The position numbers and the translations under genes were made by a program. Below, piece by piece: positions 1 to 11,400 of a stretch of 64,000 bases of DNA. The notes beneath the pieces were generated by a model. The model searched no databases, had not been told where the DNA came from, and saw only the letters and a program-made list of their open reading frames with translations. Origin of the DNA: Acheta domesticus. Its lineage: Eukaryota > Arthropoda > Insecta > Orthoptera > Gryllidae. The stretch spans positions 136,263,775-136,327,774 of the forward strand of contig JAHLJT010008756.1 of the NCBI GenBank assembly GCA_031308135.1, in the 5' to 3' direction. Position 1 is the first letter of the stretch, and each line of letters opens with the position of its first letter.

Positions 1-453
1 AGAACAACCCAAAAAATGAACCGTAATGATATCACAGGAATAATCCTCCTACCGTAATACTGTGCGTGTTAAATCACTCATTCAACAGGAATACTTCAGC
101 TATTAATATTAAATTCTCAAACTTGTCAACACGACCGTTATTCGGTCACAGCTGCTGGTTCGCACTTGAGTAAATAGGTCCGCAATAAATGTTTTCCGGT
201 TGTCCTTGGCAAGAGTCTCCCTTCTTTCTTTATCCGATTCGCCGGTTCCACTAAAATACCTTTTCCTCGAGTCACAAGAGCTTGGCGCAGGCGGCGCCGC
301 CGCGCCTTTGGTCTCGCGGGCAGGACGGACCGACGCGCCGTTTGATTCATTCGCGCGCCAGCGGCCAAGCACGCGATCGGTCACGCCCTCCCGCTCGCTT
401 GGGAGGGTTTCAAAGACGCGGTTTATTCTTGCCTGGAGGTGGACACCGCGGTG

Positions 454-549
454 CAGCGAGAACTGCAGCGGAACTCCTCGTTGAAAGTATTTTTATCGTC
501 CTATTGAATTGTTTTTTTTCCTTCGATAAACAAACAATAGCCCCTCACA
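454..549 (+). repeat. Direct repeat, copy 1 (partner at 1033-1128)
   Basis: About 96 bases are nearly identical to 1033-1128 in the same orientation. Both begin with 'gcagc.agaactgca.cgga' and end 'caaacaat.g.cccctcac'. Spacing is 579 bases. It could be a pair of short long-terminal-repeat-like ends or a local duplication; no coding sequence lies between them. Confidence 0.7.
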
Positions 550-1032
550 CTCAGAGAAATGTTGTAGTAGAATGTACTAAATATGTTTAGTAAAAGATCG
601 TAAAGTAAATACAATTATTCGTGTAGTAAGATTCACAATTCAGTTGTATAGTAAATACAATTATTCGTGTAGTTTCGTTTAGGAAATCAAACAATTCATA
701 ATCGTGAGTAAATGAACAAAGAGAATTGTCAGTGGTACTATTCTTGTTTCGTAGATAAAATCATTTGGTGAGATCTACGTTTCATGTCGTCACACTTACT
801 AAAAACTGTTTAGCAAGCACTGTTTACTAAATACTGTTTGGTAAGCGCGCGTTCTCAACAACCTGACCAATTGAAATAGTTATAAAACCCGTCTGAAGTG
901 TAAGAATTCAACTTTGTATTTAGTAATACATGATATACAAATAGCAGGTTTACTATTTTATTGGTTTTCATTAATTATTTTATATCATCTACACTAGTGG
1001 TATAAATACAGTCGACAACGACAGAAATACCG

Positions 1033-1128
1033 TTGCAGCAAGAACTGCAACGGAACTCCTCCTTGAAAGTATGTTTATCGCCCTATTGAATTGTTTTTTT
1101 CGTTCGATAAACAAACAATGACCCCTCA
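1033..1128 (+). repeat. Direct repeat, copy 2 (partner at 454-549)
   Basis: This is the second copy of the 96-base repeat, differing from the first by scattered substitutions and a slightly shorter T run. It is followed by AT-rich unique sequence. Confidence 0.7.
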
Positions 1129-1504
1129 CCCGTAATAAAAGTAAATTTTCAATCTCACCACTTCATCCTCTGTCTTCGGTACATCCGGAGGAAGGGAAGG
1201 GTTTTAAAAAAACAAGAACATTAGTTTAAAAAACAAAAGTGGCAGAGCCTAATGGTGGACGGATCGCATTTCGTATTTCGTAGTGTTTCGTAGTATTTCT
1301 TAGTATCGGATCGTATTTCGGATCCTATTTCTTAGTATTAAAAGTCCGATCTTCGGTTTTCTTCTAGGGTGAGTTCCTAGAAGCTTATTTCCAAGTTTTA
1401 TTTCGCTTATTTGAGATATGCTGCATAAAATTGCGTATTTCAGGGTTATGCTAAAGTATAATATATATTTCACGATCAACAATGAATAAAATTGCAAATT
1501 TCAA

Positions 1505-1700
1505 GGATTAATTATTTCCCTCGTTTGGGTTGTTTTTTCTTTAGTACACTTACACTGCCACATGTGTCGGGAGAATAGTCTGGAGCTTAGAGCTTGACCC
1601 GTCAGTAACGGTGCTCCGCTGGTGGGAGATATCTGGAAGTAAGAAACTCCGCAAGGCGAGTGTAGGTCAGTGCCGATCTCTGTCATCCAGCGTAAGAAGA
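1505..1700 (+). mobile_element. SINE-A fragment (tRNA-derived family)
   Basis: This is a degraded central part of the family best seen at 32738-33133. It has the recognisable blocks 'cacatgtgtcgggaga', 'gagcttgaccc', 'gctccgctggtgggagat' and 'gtaggtcagtgccgatct' in the same order. The tRNA-like head and the CAAT-rich tail are missing. Confidence 0.65.
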
Positions 1701-2274
1701 ATATCGCTAATTCCCGTGATCGCGCACTATACTTAAGGACTCATGCTCTAGCAGTTGACGCTCCCGGAAACAGGAAATACTGAATATATCAACAAGAAAA
1801 AGGATGGGCCAAGGATCTTTCCATACGAAGTTTCTGATTCGTTTACCAGTATCGTCATCTATCAATAAAAATAAAACATTAAATTAACTGACACACCATC
1901 CTGACCCCTTTTTAATCAAAACAGCTTGAGCTACAACACTGGTTTTTGGCATTAATGCAACACCTTGGCACGAGTTACGAAACCGAATGAACTATTTAAG
2001 TGAAACGCAAATAATTTATCTTTTACGAGAGCGTCACGTAATTCCTCCCGCGCCAAGTGTGTTGGGGGCGGGGGCGGCCGGACGACACTCGTTTCCGGGG
2101 CGGCAGAGCGACGGCGCGCGAGGGAAGCAAACGCTGCTGCTACTTCTTCAAAGGCCTCGCGCCGCTTCCTCTGCCCTTCCACGCACACGGCTCCCGCCCA
2201 CACCTCCGCACTGCCTGTCGCCCTCCCCGCCAACAACCCCGCCCGCCACACCTCCGCACTGCCCCTCCCGCCGC

Positions 2275-4692
2275 CCACGCCGTCGCTCACGCCGTCGCCC
2301 ACGCCGTCACCCACGCCGTCGCCCACGCCGTCGCCACGCCGTCGCCCACGCCGTCGCCCTCGCCGACGCCCACGCCGTCGCCCTCGCCAACGCCCACGCC
2401 GTCGCCCTCGCCGTCACCCACGCCGTCGCCCACGCCGTCGCCCACGCCGTCGCCCACGCCGTCGCCCACGCCGTCGCCCACGCCGTCGCCCACGCCATCG
2501 CCCACACCGTCGCCCACGCCGTCGCTCACGCCGTCGCCCACGCCGTCGCCCACGCCGTCGCCCACGCCGTCGCCCACGCCGTCGCCAACGCCGTCGCCCA
2601 CGCCGTCGCCCACGCTGTCGCCCTCGCCGACGCCCACGCCGTCGCCCACGCCGTAGCTCACGCCATCGCCCACGCCGTCGCCCACACCGTCGCCCTCGCC
2701 ATCGCCCACGCCGTCGCCCACGCCGTCGCCCACGCCATCGCCCACGCCATCGCCCACACCGTCGCCCACGCCGTCGCTCACGCCGTCGCCCACGCCGTCG
2801 CCCACGCCGTCGCCCACGCCGTCGCTCTCGCCGTCGCCAACGCCGTCGCCCACGCCGTCGCCCACGCCGTCGCCCTCGCCGACGCCCACGCCGTCGCCCA
2901 CGCCGTAGCTCACGCCATCGCCCACGCCGTCGCCCACGCCGTCGCCCACGCCATCACGCACGCCGTCGCCCACGCCGTCGCCCCACGCCGTCGCTCACGC
3001 CGTCGCTCACGCCATCGCCCACGCCGTCGCCCACGCCGTCGCCCACGCCATCACGCACGCCGTCGCCCACGCCGTCGCCCACGCCGTCGCTCACGCCGTC
3101 GCCCACGCCGTCGCCCACGCCGTCGCCCACGCCGTCGCCCACGCCGTCGCCAACGCCGTCGCCCACGCCGTCGCCCATGCCGTCGCCCTCGCCGACGCCC
3201 ACGCCGTCGCCCACGCCGTAGCTCACGCCATCGCCCACGCCGTCGCCCACACCGTCGCCCTCGCCATCGCCCACGCCGTCGCCCACGCCATCGCCCACGC
3301 CATCGCCCACACCGTCGCCCACGCCGTCGCTCACGCCGTCGCCCACGCCGTCGCCCACGCCGTTGCCCACGCCGTCGCTCTCGCCGTCGCCAACGCCGTC
3401 GCCCACGCCGTCGCCCACGCCGTCGCCCTCGCCGACGCCCACGCCGTCGCCCACGCCGTAGCTCACGCCATCGCCCACGCCGTCGCCCACGCCGTCGCCC
3501 ACGCCGTCGCCCACGCCATCACGCACGCCGTCGCCCACGCCGTCGCCCACGCCGTCGCTCACGCCGTCGCTCACGCCATCGCCCACGCCGTCGCCCACGC
3601 CGTCGCCCACGCCGTCGCCCACGCCATCACGCACGCCGTCGCCCACGCCGTCGCCCACGCCGTCGCTCACGCCGTCGCCCACGCCGTCGCCCACGCCGTC
3701 GCCCACGCCGTCGCCCACGCCGTCGCCAACGCCGTCGCCCACGCCGTCGCCCACGCCGTCGCCCTCGCCGACGCCCACGCCGTCGCCCACGCCGTAGCTC
3801 ACGCCATCGCCCACGCCGTCGCCCACACCGTCGCCCTCGCCATCGCCCACGCCGTCGCCCACGCCGTCGCCCACGCCGTCGCCCACGCCATCGCCCACAC
3901 CGTCGCCCACGCCGTCGCTCACGCCGTCGCCCACGCCGTCGCCCACGCCGTTGCCCACGCCGTCGCTCTCGCCGTCGCCAACGCCGTCGCCCACGCCGTC
4001 GCCCACGCCGTCGCCCTCGCCGACGCCCACGCCGTCGCCCACGCCGTAGCTCACGCCATCGCCCACGCCGTCGCCCACGCCGTCGCCCACGCCGTCGCCC
4101 ACGCCATCACGCACGCCGTCGCCCACGCCGTCGCTCACGCCGTCGCTCACGCCGTCGCTCACGCCGTCGCTCACGCCGTCGCTCACGCCATCACTCACGC
4201 CGTCGCCCACGCCGTCGCCCACGCCGTCGCCCACGCCGTCGCCCACGCCGTCGCCCACGCCGTCGCCCACGCCGTCGCCCACGCCGTCGCCCACGCCGTC
4301 GCCCACGCCGTCGCCCACGCCGTCGCCCACGCCGTCGCCCACGCCGTCGCCCACGCCGTCGCCCACGCCGTCGCCCACGCCGTCGCCCACGCCGTCGCCC
4401 ACGCCGTCACTCACGCCGTCGCCCACGCCGTCACTCACGCCGTCGCCCACGCCGTCGCCCACGCCGTCGCCCACGCCATCACTCACGCCGTCGCCCACGC
4501 CGTCGCCCACGCCGTCGCCCACGCCGTCGCTCACGCCGTCGCCCACGCCGTCGCCCACGCCGTCGCCCACGCCGTCGCCCACGCCGTCGCTCACGCCATC
4601 GCTCACGCCGTCGCCCACGCTGTCGCCCACGCCGTCGCCCACGCCGTCTCCCACGCCGTCGCCCACGCCGTCGCCCACGCCGTCGCCCATCC
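2275..4692. repeat. 12-bp GC-rich tandem array (GTCGCCCACGCC unit)
   Basis: About 200 copies of a 12-base unit carrying two CpGs run almost without interruption. Variants (CTC for CAC, CATC for CGTC, AACG for CACG) are arranged in longer blocks. A marker variant containing 'cgtagctcacgccatcgc' starts at 2652, 2904, 3217, 3457, 3793 and 4045, giving spacings of 252, 313, 240, 336 and 252 bases. These are multiples of 12 except one extra C near 2980. Because 12 is divisible by three, all frames are open for hundreds of codons as Ala-His-Ala-Val, Pro-Thr-Pro-Ser, Arg-rich, or Gly-Asp-Gly-Val on the other strand. I treat these frames as artefacts. Confidence 0.95.
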
Positions 4693-5064
4693 ACCGCCGC
4701 CGGTGGTTAAGGTGGGCGAAATTCGTCCCTGGGAAGTGTGGAACGGATTCTTGTTTGTAGAGGGTCGGAAGTTTTGCCTAGATGAAAAATGTTCTGGGCT
4801 GCAAAATTATATAATTTTGAGTAGAACCTATCTGAACTTTTGGAAATATGTTGGGAATTCCTGCCCTGGTCCCGTTTCTCTCACTGCCATCCCCATCTCC
4901 ACCGCTGTCGGCTTCCCAAGCGTTGCCGCCTCCTCTCCACTGCTATCGTGATTTCGCAATCGGCGCCCGCCGCGCAGTTCAACGCACAGCGCAAACACAA
5001 CGCGTGCACGAAAGCGGAGTTGTCCTCATAAGGAGCTAGCTGACGCAAAGCGTTTTTCCTCTTG

Positions 5065-5409
5065 CGTGCTAACAAAAACTGGGATTATCAACATTGATCG
5101 CGCTCGTCTCCTCATTTGTCTTGTTGAAGTATCACCACTGCTGACGCCGATGTAGCTTCCCTCTCCTGCGGAGTTATTCGACCTATTTTGTCCTGCATAA
5201 TTCTGCAAGTGCTGTTCAGCTTCATGATATTGTAGACCAAGAATTCACACGAGCACAAATTAACTTTGAAAATACATTCCAAGGTTACATTACTCTTAAC
5301 ATGAATATTTTCTGGTGCAGTATTTTCACTGTACTTATTATTCACAGACGCGATTGAAATATTGGTTTTGGGCATAGATTGAAAGTTGTTACAATTTCCA
5401 CGACGGTTC
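5065..5409 (-). mobile_element. Dispersed repeat D, copy 1 (possible transposon coding remnant)
   Basis: This segment is similar over its whole length to 10575-10927 in the same orientation. On the minus strand both copies keep a readable stretch containing 'VYNIMKLN' followed by a D-K-(I/L)-G-R motif, which suggests decayed coding sequence of a mobile element. I do not recognise the protein family. Confidence 0.6.
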
Positions 5410-5757
5410 TTCTAAATGCAGTTTTACGATATGTCTCTACTCTCTTTGTAACTTGGCCTTCGAAACAGAGCTGGCTTCTACCCATTTCTTGCCTTTCTCC
5501 ACCCATCCTTCCGTGTGCCTCGGATGCTTCTGTGTGGGTTGTCCCTTCGCCAAGGCTGTTTCCTTGACCCCTTTGTCTTCCCCAACCTTCATCGCTTCCA
5601 GCGCGACCACCGCCCCTTCACACTCCAAGGAAGCGGCAGGGGTGGCACCCGCTCATTCAACAGTTCCTTTGCAAACCCTTCCCCTCGCCCCGCCACCGGT
5701 CCCCTCCCCCTGCCACCCACCTGGCCCTTTACCCCAACCCTGCCCCCACTCCCCCAC

Positions 5758-6692
5758 CCCCGTTCCCCCGCCCCGCTCCCCCGCCCCACTTCCCCGCCCC
5801 GCTTCCCCGCCCCGCTCCCCCGCCCCGCTCCCCCGCCCCGCTCCCCCGCCCCGCTCCCCCGCCCCGCTCCCCCGCCCCGCTCCCCCGCCCCGCTCCCCCG
5901 CCCCGCTCCCCCGCCCCGCTCCCCCGCCCCGCTCCCCCGCCCCGCTCCCCCGCCCCGCTCCCCCGCCCCGCTCCCCCGCCCCGCTCCCCCCCTCGCTTCC
6001 CCGCTCCGCTTCCCCGCCCCGCTTCCCCGCCCCGCTTCCCCACCTCGCTTCCCCGCCCCACTCCCCCGCCCCGCTCTCCCGGCCCGTTCCTCCTCCCCGC
6101 TTCCCCGCCCCGCTTCCCTGCTCCTCTTCCTCGCCCCGCTTCCAGCCCCGCTTCTCTGCCCCGCTTCCCCGTCCCGCTTTCCCGTCCCGCTTCCCCGTCC
6201 CGCTTCCCTGCCCCGCTTCCCCGTCCCGCTTTCCCGTCCCACTTCCCCGTCCCGCTTCCCTGTCCCGCTCCACCGTCCCGCTTCGCTTCCTCACCCCGCT
6301 TCCCTGCCCCGCTTCCCCGCCCCGCTTCCCCGCCCCGCTTCCACGCCCCGCTTCCACGCCCCGCTTCCACGCTCAGCTTCTCCGCCCCGCTTCCCCACCC
6401 CTCTTCCCCGCCCGCATCCCCGCCCCGCTTCCTCACCCCGCATCCCCGCCCAGCTTCACTGCCCAGCTTCTTCGCCCCGCTTCCCAGACCCGCAACCTCG
6501 CCCAGCAACCCCGCCCCCTCACCCCGCCCCATAGCTGCGCCCCTCTCTCCGCCATCTGGCTCCGATCCGTCCCGCCCCTCGGCCCGCCCCCTAGCCCCGC
6601 CCCTAGCCCCGCCCCTAGCCCCGCCCCCTAGCCCCGCCCCCTAGCCCCGCCCCCTAGCCCCGCCCCTAGCCCCGCCCCCTAGCCCCGCCGCC
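5758..6692. repeat. 13-bp C-rich tandem array (GCTCCCCCGCCCC and variants)
   Basis: A perfect 13-base unit runs from about 5815 to 5990, then variants with GCTTCCCCG continue to about 6520. From about 6540 to 6692 a 12/13-base 'ccccgccccctag' unit takes over. The strand is extremely C-rich with G-rich complement. Open frames rich in Pro/Arg/Ala or Gly/Arg/Glu on both strands follow from the composition and are not supported as genes. Confidence 0.93.
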
Positions 6693-7004
6693 TCACCTCA
6701 TTGCCCCACCCCGCCCCCTGGCCGCGCCACCGCCGTCCCACCACACCCCGTCCCCCGCCGTCCGCTGCGCGCCCCCACCCCCTCGTGCCCCGCCGGCTGC
6801 ATCGCTGGCCGCGCGCCATTGGCGGGCGCAGGGCGCCAGGTGAGCGCCGGATTTACCAGGGCGCTGCGACCGCGTGGGCGCCGCCGCGCACCGGATGTCC
6901 CGCGCCGCCAGCTGCGCGCCCCTGGCGCCGCGCCACCGCCACCGCCCGCCCACGCTCCTTTTTATAGCGGCGGCGCCGCCAGCGAAATGAAAACAGCCGC
7001 CGTA
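6693..7004. other. GC-rich stretch, no gene recognised
   Basis: CpG-rich sequence follows the C-rich array. It has a 'gcgccaggtgagcgccgg' donor-like site at about 6834 and open frames on both strands, but none resembles a known protein or is bounded by convincing splice sites. A promoter or an unrecognised exon cannot be excluded. Confidence 0.3.
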
Positions 7005-7690
7005 ATAATATGTCGCCCCGAAACCAGCCACCGGCTGAGGGAACGCAGGGTGGCACCGGTGGCCACTGTGGCCGCGAGGTCTCTCTGACCGCAAGGTCTT
7101 GGAGTTCCAGTCTCGACGGCGGCGGAATGACCATGTGAGGTTGGCTGTAGATCTTAGGGTTATCGGTGGAGGGATATCGCTACCTCCCATTTAACATGCA
7201 CTACACTTACGAATGCGTCTTACGGACATCGCCAACAAATGAAAATATCCATGTTAATATGTCGCCCAAAGCCAGCGACAGTGGTCGCAAGGTCTTTCTG
7301 TGGAGTTTGTGGCCGCGAGGTGTCTCTGGCCGCAAGATCTTTGGGTTCGAGTCTCGATGGTGGCGGATTTACCACACGTACTAGACACCGAGGTCGGCTA
7401 GATACCACGAGCCGAGTTAGGTCGGCTGTAGGTCTTAGGGTTATCGGCGGAGGGATATCGCCACCTCTCGTGTAACATGCCACTACACTTACGGATGCGT
7501 CTTACGAACATCGCCAACAAATGAAAACATCTCTATTAATATGTCCCCCCAAAACCAGCCATCGGCTGAGGTAAGGGTCAGGATGGCAAGGGTAGCCATT
7601 GTGTCGTCTTTGGGTTCGAGTCTCGACGGCAGGACGGAATAGATTGATACGTGCTAGATACCTAGGTCAAAGTCAGCCGCAGTCTGGAGG
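7005..7690 (+). repeat. Tandem SINE-A-like head units (about 2.5 copies)
   Basis: Three successive units start near 7005, 7255 and 7540. Each contains 'gtcgccc..aa.ccagc', a B-box-like 'gggttcgagtctcgacgg' (7097, 7335, 7614; the first is altered), 'cttagggttatcgg.ggagg' and 'acatcgccaacaaatgaaaa'. The B boxes match those of tRNA-derived SINE heads, so this looks like tandemised RNA-polymerase-III promoter units leading into the SINE body that follows. Confidence 0.7.
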
Positions 7691-7945
7691 GGAATTCTAG
7701 CGTCCGGCTGCTCCATCGGCAGCTTTCCTGGTTTTCTCCATCAACACCTGATGACTACCTGTTGAGTGCCCTAATAAACAGACCACGGTCCTCTCTTTCG
7801 TCCTCTTCCCTTTACACATCACACACATGCACACTGCCACACGTGCAATTAGCTTAAGGCTTGTCCCAGCTGGAATGGGGCCCTGCTGTGGAAGATACCT
7901 GGTGGGGAAAGCCCCCAAGAGCGGCATTACCCGTTGGAAGATATC
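7690..7945 (+). mobile_element. SINE-A body
   Basis: This is continuous with the head unit at 7600-7690. It contains the family blocks 'ggaattctagcg', 'ccatcaacacctgatgac', 'aataaacagaccacgg', a CA-rich stretch, and 'ggcttgtcccagctgg'. It lacks the terminal CAAT tail. Confidence 0.7.
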
Positions 7946-9739
7946 ATTCAGTATCAGTATTAATTTTCACTTGCAAATCAATGTTTTTTAAGTGCGGAAT
8001 GCTGTCAGGTCGCATGAGGGCACATATTTTACTATTGAGTCTTAATTGTAAGAGGTAAGAAATTGAATGCGATTTCTTTCTTGTAGAAAAGTGACAATGA
8101 TTGCGTATTTTATTTTTTCTTAACGTGTTATATAGAGAGGCGAAATATAATTGTATATTACATAAAAATATGTATTTAAAAATACGAAACTTTCCAAAAT
8201 TGAATCTACAATGAAGAAAACCGACGTATTGTATGTAGATTTCCATATTTTGCAATGGTTTATTATTTTTTCTAAAACTTCTAGTATATCAACTATCCGC
8301 AACCAAGGAACCGATCGGTGTCCCTTAAATATTTTAACAGATAAAAACCATTGAAAGTAATGAGTTATAATTAAAGATAAAAGATGGGCTACGAGTAATC
8401 GCATTAAAAGAAAAATATATTTTTATTTGTGTATTGTTCTTATAAGACGGTGATATTACAAAACCCGAACTACACAGTCGATATCACAAATAATGGACTT
8501 ATAAACTTCTTAGACCGCAGACGGAGCTAAGGCGGAGTTTATAATCCTCTGATATCGCCTAGATTTAGAAACTTTACGTGCGTCTGTTATCTACCTAAAG
8601 ACGTTAATCACAGACAAGTCTGTGCGTTTCAGATGACGTTGAAGGAGATGAAAGCCGTGATGTTCGCGGGTTGCGATGGGCTGGCAACCCATTCATTTTT
8701 GTTTTTTTAGTTTTTTTTTTATATTTTTTAATCCTTGTTCGGCCTGTTATTCCTTTCAAGCCATTGAATCATACATAATAATACAAATATAGTAACATAC
8801 GGCATTTTTCACATATTCTTTACCTCACAATGAATATTAATAACAGAGGAGTGTGCAGGAAGGGTCCTCTAGCAACTCGAATTTCTTTGTAAGTTGTTGT
8901 TTTTATTATGTGCTTTCTTTTCTGCTATTTTACGGAGGTCTAAGTAAGTCTTTGAATGCCGACTTGTGATTCTTGGATACAGGTATGAAGTTGAACCTAA
9001 TTGAAATTTTTGGGTTGCAGGGCAGGATGGTAGGTTCGTGATAGTCCTCATCCCCACCCTCCCATTTGCCCCAGCGTCAAAGAGCCGCGTTTCGTTCCAC
9101 CGCTGGGCGCGAAGACCTCGAGGCAAAGACACGGTTTCGCGGAGAGAAACTTCGCTAATCAAGGCAAAAGCTCTGGCCTCATTAGCAAACGAATGATTAA
9201 ATCCTCTAACTTATGACTGACATGATTCAGTATCAACAGGTGCTGCTTCAAATCCGAACGAAACCGTATTTTCAGCGTCTGCCAAGGGCTAATGCAAGAT
9301 CCGCTCTATATTTACGCCCGATGAAATCACGGTGTTTCGAACGTCCTCACGTATTTTGGCCGGCGTCTTGCTCCAGTGGGAATCGAGGAGATTAAAGCGA
9401 GCGCGCAAACCACAGGGATTTCGAAGGGAATGTTTGTTTCGCAACTGAGAATTCACGCACAGGATTGCCAGATATGTCTTCAGAAAATAGTGAACCGGGA
9501 GGGGGGGGGAATTAATAGTAGATAAGACATATCTTTTTGAACAATGACATTTTCATATATTCATATAACCATCATCTGCTTTCATATTAACATGATCTTT
9601 AAATAATGTTGTAGTAGTCAATAGTTTATAATTAACATCACAATTGTCTGCTTTACTACAATTACCTTTGGATTACATTCTTTGGATTTGACTTATTTAA
9701 CTCAATCGATTAACTATTTTGAGAATACGTTTTGCTTGA
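7946..9739. other. AT-rich gap, no gene seen
   Basis: Only short open frames occur. There is a T-rich stretch at about 8697-8730 and a GC-richer patch at 9040-9140. I see no recognisable coding, RNA or repeat feature. Confidence 0.5.
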
Positions 9740-9941
9740 TTGAGTATTTTTTACGTTATAAATCTTTTTGAATAACTAACTTACATACCCTAGTACGGAA
9801 TGCTAAAAAAATGAATACGTCGCTTCGAAGTGACTCAACTTGCATTCTGTTGCGTTCGTCGGTCCAAACATTTTTCATAACACCGAAAATTCTTTCAGTG
9901 CTAGCATTGCAGCCCGGAACTGATGCACAACATTGTAACAA
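9740..9941 (-). pseudogene. hAT transposase C-terminal remnant
   Basis: The minus-strand reading contains 'PGCNASTERIFGVMKNVW' followed by T-D-E-R-N-R-M and 'ESLRSDVFI'. This is the pattern of the hAT-family C-terminal dimerisation domain (small residue, N/S, x-E-R-x-F, then W-x-x-x-R-N). Only about 60 residues remain; the catalytic core is absent. It is a relic of an hAT DNA transposon, not a host gene. Confidence 0.75.
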
Positions 9942-10185
9942 TTCAGTGGATCTGCAACCAGTTGCATAATAATACTCATTTTGATACAGATTTCATTATG
10001 ATACAGGTTCTTGACCAACCACAGAGAAGTTTACAAATCAAGTATTGACAATTAATCATTGAGAATCGTTCTAGTAAATGTTTCGTTGGATCGCGTTCAT
10101 TAAAATTACGTGGTATTGTATTATGCTTTTTAGTTTTAATTACTTTATTAGTGGTAATTCTTCGTGCAATGTTATTTAAAGTAAA

Positions 10186-10490
10186 TTGGATCGTACAGGC
10201 ATCTCCCAACAGCGGAGCACCGCCCCAGCTGGGGCAAGCTCTAGGTTCCCGACCGGTCTCCCGACATGTGTGGTTAGTGTAGTGCATGTTAGTGTAAGTG
10301 TGTGTGTGAGAGGAGAGAGAGGAGGGAAAAGGATGAGGAAGGAAAGATCGCGCGCGGTCCGTGACCCGTTTGTTAGGGTACTACTCCGGTATTCGCCTGG
10401 TGTTGATCGGAGAAACCACGGAAAACTTCCAATCAGAGCAGCCGGCGCTAGAATTCTCCTTCCAGATGCCATTGAAGCCTCATTTTGTTA
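10186..10490 (-). mobile_element. SINE-A copy, head-side half and centre
   Basis: This is the minus-strand orientation of the family. The blocks 'gcggagcaccgccccagc', 'ccgaccggtctcccgaca', a GT-rich stretch, 'gatcgcgcgcggtccgtg', 'cgcctggtgttgatcgg' and 'gctagaattctcc' appear in order. The tRNA-like head and tail are trimmed. Confidence 0.8.
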
Positions 10491-10574
10491 TACAACACGC
10501 ATTGCACGATTGGAACAAATGCCCATAGCAGTGGTCGCACCAGAAACCAAATAACGAACCAACGGAATCCCCTT

Positions 10575-10927
10575 TCATGCTAACACAAAATGCGGTTTAT
10601 CACCATTGATCGCTCTCGTTTGCTCATTTGTCTTGACCTATCAGCACTGATGACGCCAATTGTAGCTTCGCTTCTCCTGCGGGAGTTTCTTCGACCTAAT
10701 TTGTCCTGCAATAATGCTACAGTGTTGTTCAGCTTCATGATATTGTAGACAAAAGAATTCAAACGACCAGAAACTAACCTTTGAGAATTGAATTCCAATG
10801 TTGCAATTGCTCTTGACATTAGTATTTTCTGGTGCAAAATATTTTTCAGTGTGCTTATTATTGACAGGCGATTGAAAGGGGTTTGAATATTGATTTGAAA
10901 GGTTGTTACAATTTCCATGACGGCTCT
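10575..10927 (-). mobile_element. Dispersed repeat D, copy 2
   Basis: This is the partner of 5065-5409. The minus strand is open for about 110 codons across the shared region and keeps 'VYNIMKLN' and D-K-L-G-R. It is followed at 10928 by 'ttaaccctttgcactcg', which resembles a piggyBac-type TTAA plus CCCTTTGC end, so repeat D may be part of a piggyBac-like element. That link is an inference. Confidence 0.6.
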
Positions 10928-11400
10928 TAACCCTTTGCACTCGTAAGCACGCACATAATACACCTCGCACAGCTCGTAAGGCAATGTCAGATATGCCAGG
11001 AGAATAATGGCTACTAGCTTGTGTCAGTATGTAATGTGACACGTCCTACAACTCGTAGGGCATCTCTTAAGTTGACACATCAATATGATCCAATTAACTC
11101 GTCAGATGCCCACGTATTTTCTTGGTATCTAAAGTAGTTTTCATTGTGAAACAAATCCGGGCTACTATTCTATTTATAAACAAGGCTGACGCAATAATGT
11201 GAGAGTGAGCTGGAAGCGGGGAATGCGAGTACCGGCTTCGAGCTGCGCAGCCTTTTTCCATTGTCATCCTAGGCATGCCTTACGAGTTGCAGGACCTCTC
11301 AGTGCAGAGAGCATTCATGGGTGGCATGTCAGACGGTGCGCTGCGAGTGCAAATGGCTTGGAACGCGACTTGAGCGTGTGCGTGTGTGTGCGTAGGGCAG

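Larger units (their letters stand above)
1..1504. other. Intergenic, no gene seen
   Basis: Only short random open frames occur here. The stretch has a moderately GC-rich block at about 285-480 and otherwise AT-rich DNA with local duplications, such as a short motif repeated at about 604-630 and 650-675. A run of imperfect copies of 'tttcgtagtattt' lies near 1265-1345. No splice-bounded coding segment was recognised. Confidence 0.5.

Noticed and set aside
2275..4692. CRISPR-like array or telomeric repeat
   Set aside because: There are no spacers, the unit is 12 bp and GC-rich, not a telomere motif, and the genome is eukaryotic.
1987..4710. A 907-codon + frame and 578-codon - frame (Ala-His-Val, Arg-Pro, Gly-Asp-Val repeats)
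   Set aside because: They are produced by the 12-bp array; every frame is open because the period is a multiple of three, and no unique coding sequence flanks them.
5453..6631. Pro/Arg-rich 392-codon frame and overlapping Gly-rich reverse frames
   Set aside because: They arise from the 13-bp C-rich array; frames overlap on both strands with no domain or splice evidence.
10928..11067. Short TTAA-to-TTAA piggyBac MITE
   Set aside because: The left end resembles piggyBac but the right end is only weakly mirrored; kept only as a remark under repeat D.
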